A stretch of DNA of 5,796 bases. It comes from Winogradskyella sp. (GTDB taxonomy: Bacteria > Bacteroidota > Bacteroidia > Flavobacteriales > Flavobacteriaceae). Both the position numbers and the translations under genes were made by a program. Where the stretch lies: the NCBI GenBank assembly GCA_030149115.1, contig JASBSE010000355.1:1-5796 (forward strand). The letters are read 5' to 3'. Below, one piece after another: positions 5,503 through 5,796 of the stretch (the first letter of the stretch is position 1; every line of letters starts with the position of its first letter). The notes under the pieces were generated by a model. That model saw nothing but the letters and a program-made list of their open reading frames with translations. It was not told where the DNA came from and did no database searches.

Positions 5503-5533
5503 CAAATGTAAATTATTTACCTTTTTCTACAAA
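5503..5533 (-). promoter_or_regulatory. Bacteroidota-type promoter of tRNA-His
   Basis: On the minus strand TTTG (5533-5530) and TACATTTG (5510-5503) are separated by exactly 19 bases, a full match to the TTTG-N19-TAnnTTTG consensus. The predicted start lies about ten bases before the tRNA. A 13-base perfect palindrome (5508-5520) overlaps the inner end of the -7 element. Confidence 0.8.
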
Positions 5534-5546
5534 AGGTTTTCTTCAC

Positions 5547-5796
5547 TTATTTTAAATCAAATAAAGAATCCACTGCAGGATAGCGTTCTACGGTATATCC
5601 TTCACCGTATTCCGTACCTATTAGTCTTCCTGCATTTCTTGCTCTATAAATAATGCTATCTGTAAAATTTTTGCTAGAAATTGGTGTTTCTGGCTCGTTA
5701 CTATTCGGATCAAAAAACTGTGTTTTATACGCTAAAACAGCTTCCATCTTTTTATCTATAAAACCTGTAACATCAACAACTACATCGGGTTCTATA
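5547..5796 (-). CDS. bshB1: Bacillithiol biosynthesis deacetylase BshB1, C-terminal fragment
   Basis: The last 82 codons of a gene that enters from the right edge. The visible residues include PDVVVDVTGFIDKKMEAVLAY, then QFFDPNSNEPETPISS, RARNAGRLIGTEYGEGYTVER and the terminal PAVDSLFDLK. This matches the C-terminal end of the Bacteroidota BshB1 group of the LmbE-like/PIG-L deacetylase family. The enzyme removes acetate from N-acetylglucosaminyl-malate in the second step of bacillithiol synthesis, in the cytoplasm. The zinc-binding motifs of the family lie in the N-terminal half and are outside the window, so activity cannot be judged. An internal ATG at 5747 is not the start, since the conserved sequence runs through it. 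It precedes tRNA-His on the same strand; read-through may add to tRNA expression, though the tRNA has its own promoter. Confidence 0.88.
   Translation of the reverse strand, partial: IEPDVVVDVTGFIDKKMEAVLAYKTQFFDPNSNEPETPISSKNFTDSIIYRARNAGRLIGTEYGEGYTVERYPAVDSLFDLK

Noticed and set aside
5519..5537. ACCTTTT/AAAAGGT hairpin as a terminator for bshB1
   Set aside because: On the bshB1 strand it lacks a U-run, and it overlaps the -33 element of the tRNA-His promoter; tRNA-His with its terminator downstream is the more likely end of the transcript.

Overview
The window is AT-rich DNA from a member of the Bacteroidota, most likely the family Flavobacteriaceae. Four things point there. Promoters fit the Bacteroidota pattern (TTTG about 19 bp upstream of TAnnTTTG). 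Start codons lack clear Shine-Dalgarno sequences. There is a run of lipoprotein M28 peptidases with PA domains. A bacillithiol-type deacetylase (BshB1) sits beside tRNA-His. The genus cannot be fixed from this sequence.

Left edge (1-438): the first 37 codons of a tyrosine-recombinase (integrase) gene run leftwards out of the window. Upstream of it lies a 140-bp non-coding stretch with four copies of a GGTGACC/GGTCACC box. Next come a terminator hairpin and a tRNA-Ser(TGA) gene whose 3' end faces the integrase. This is the classic layout of an integrative element seated in a tRNA gene, with the body of the element outside the window to the left.

Centre (439-4660): a plus-strand block. A secreted DUF3108 protein is followed six bases later by a small acidic-tailed membrane protein, probably as one operon. 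Two paralogous M28-family zinc peptidases follow, both predicted lipoproteins. The first is compact; the second carries a protease-associated (PA) domain. Each has its own candidate promoter, and the two promoters resemble each other. The block ends at a strong bidirectional terminator.

Right side (4660-5796): all minus strand. A very AT-rich gene (about 22% GC, against about 37% sampled in the neighbouring peptidase) encodes a five-helix Yip1-like membrane protein. It lies between two almost identical copies of one terminator hairpin. Beyond it are tRNA-His(GTG) with a consensus promoter and the 3' end of bshB1.

No phage structural gene, CRISPR array, toxin-antitoxin pair or recognised defence system is visible. 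The most interesting points are the repeat-box array upstream of the integrase, the hairpin-flanked AT-rich gene, the tandem U·U mismatches in the tRNA-His acceptor stem, and the PA-plus/PA-minus peptidase pair.
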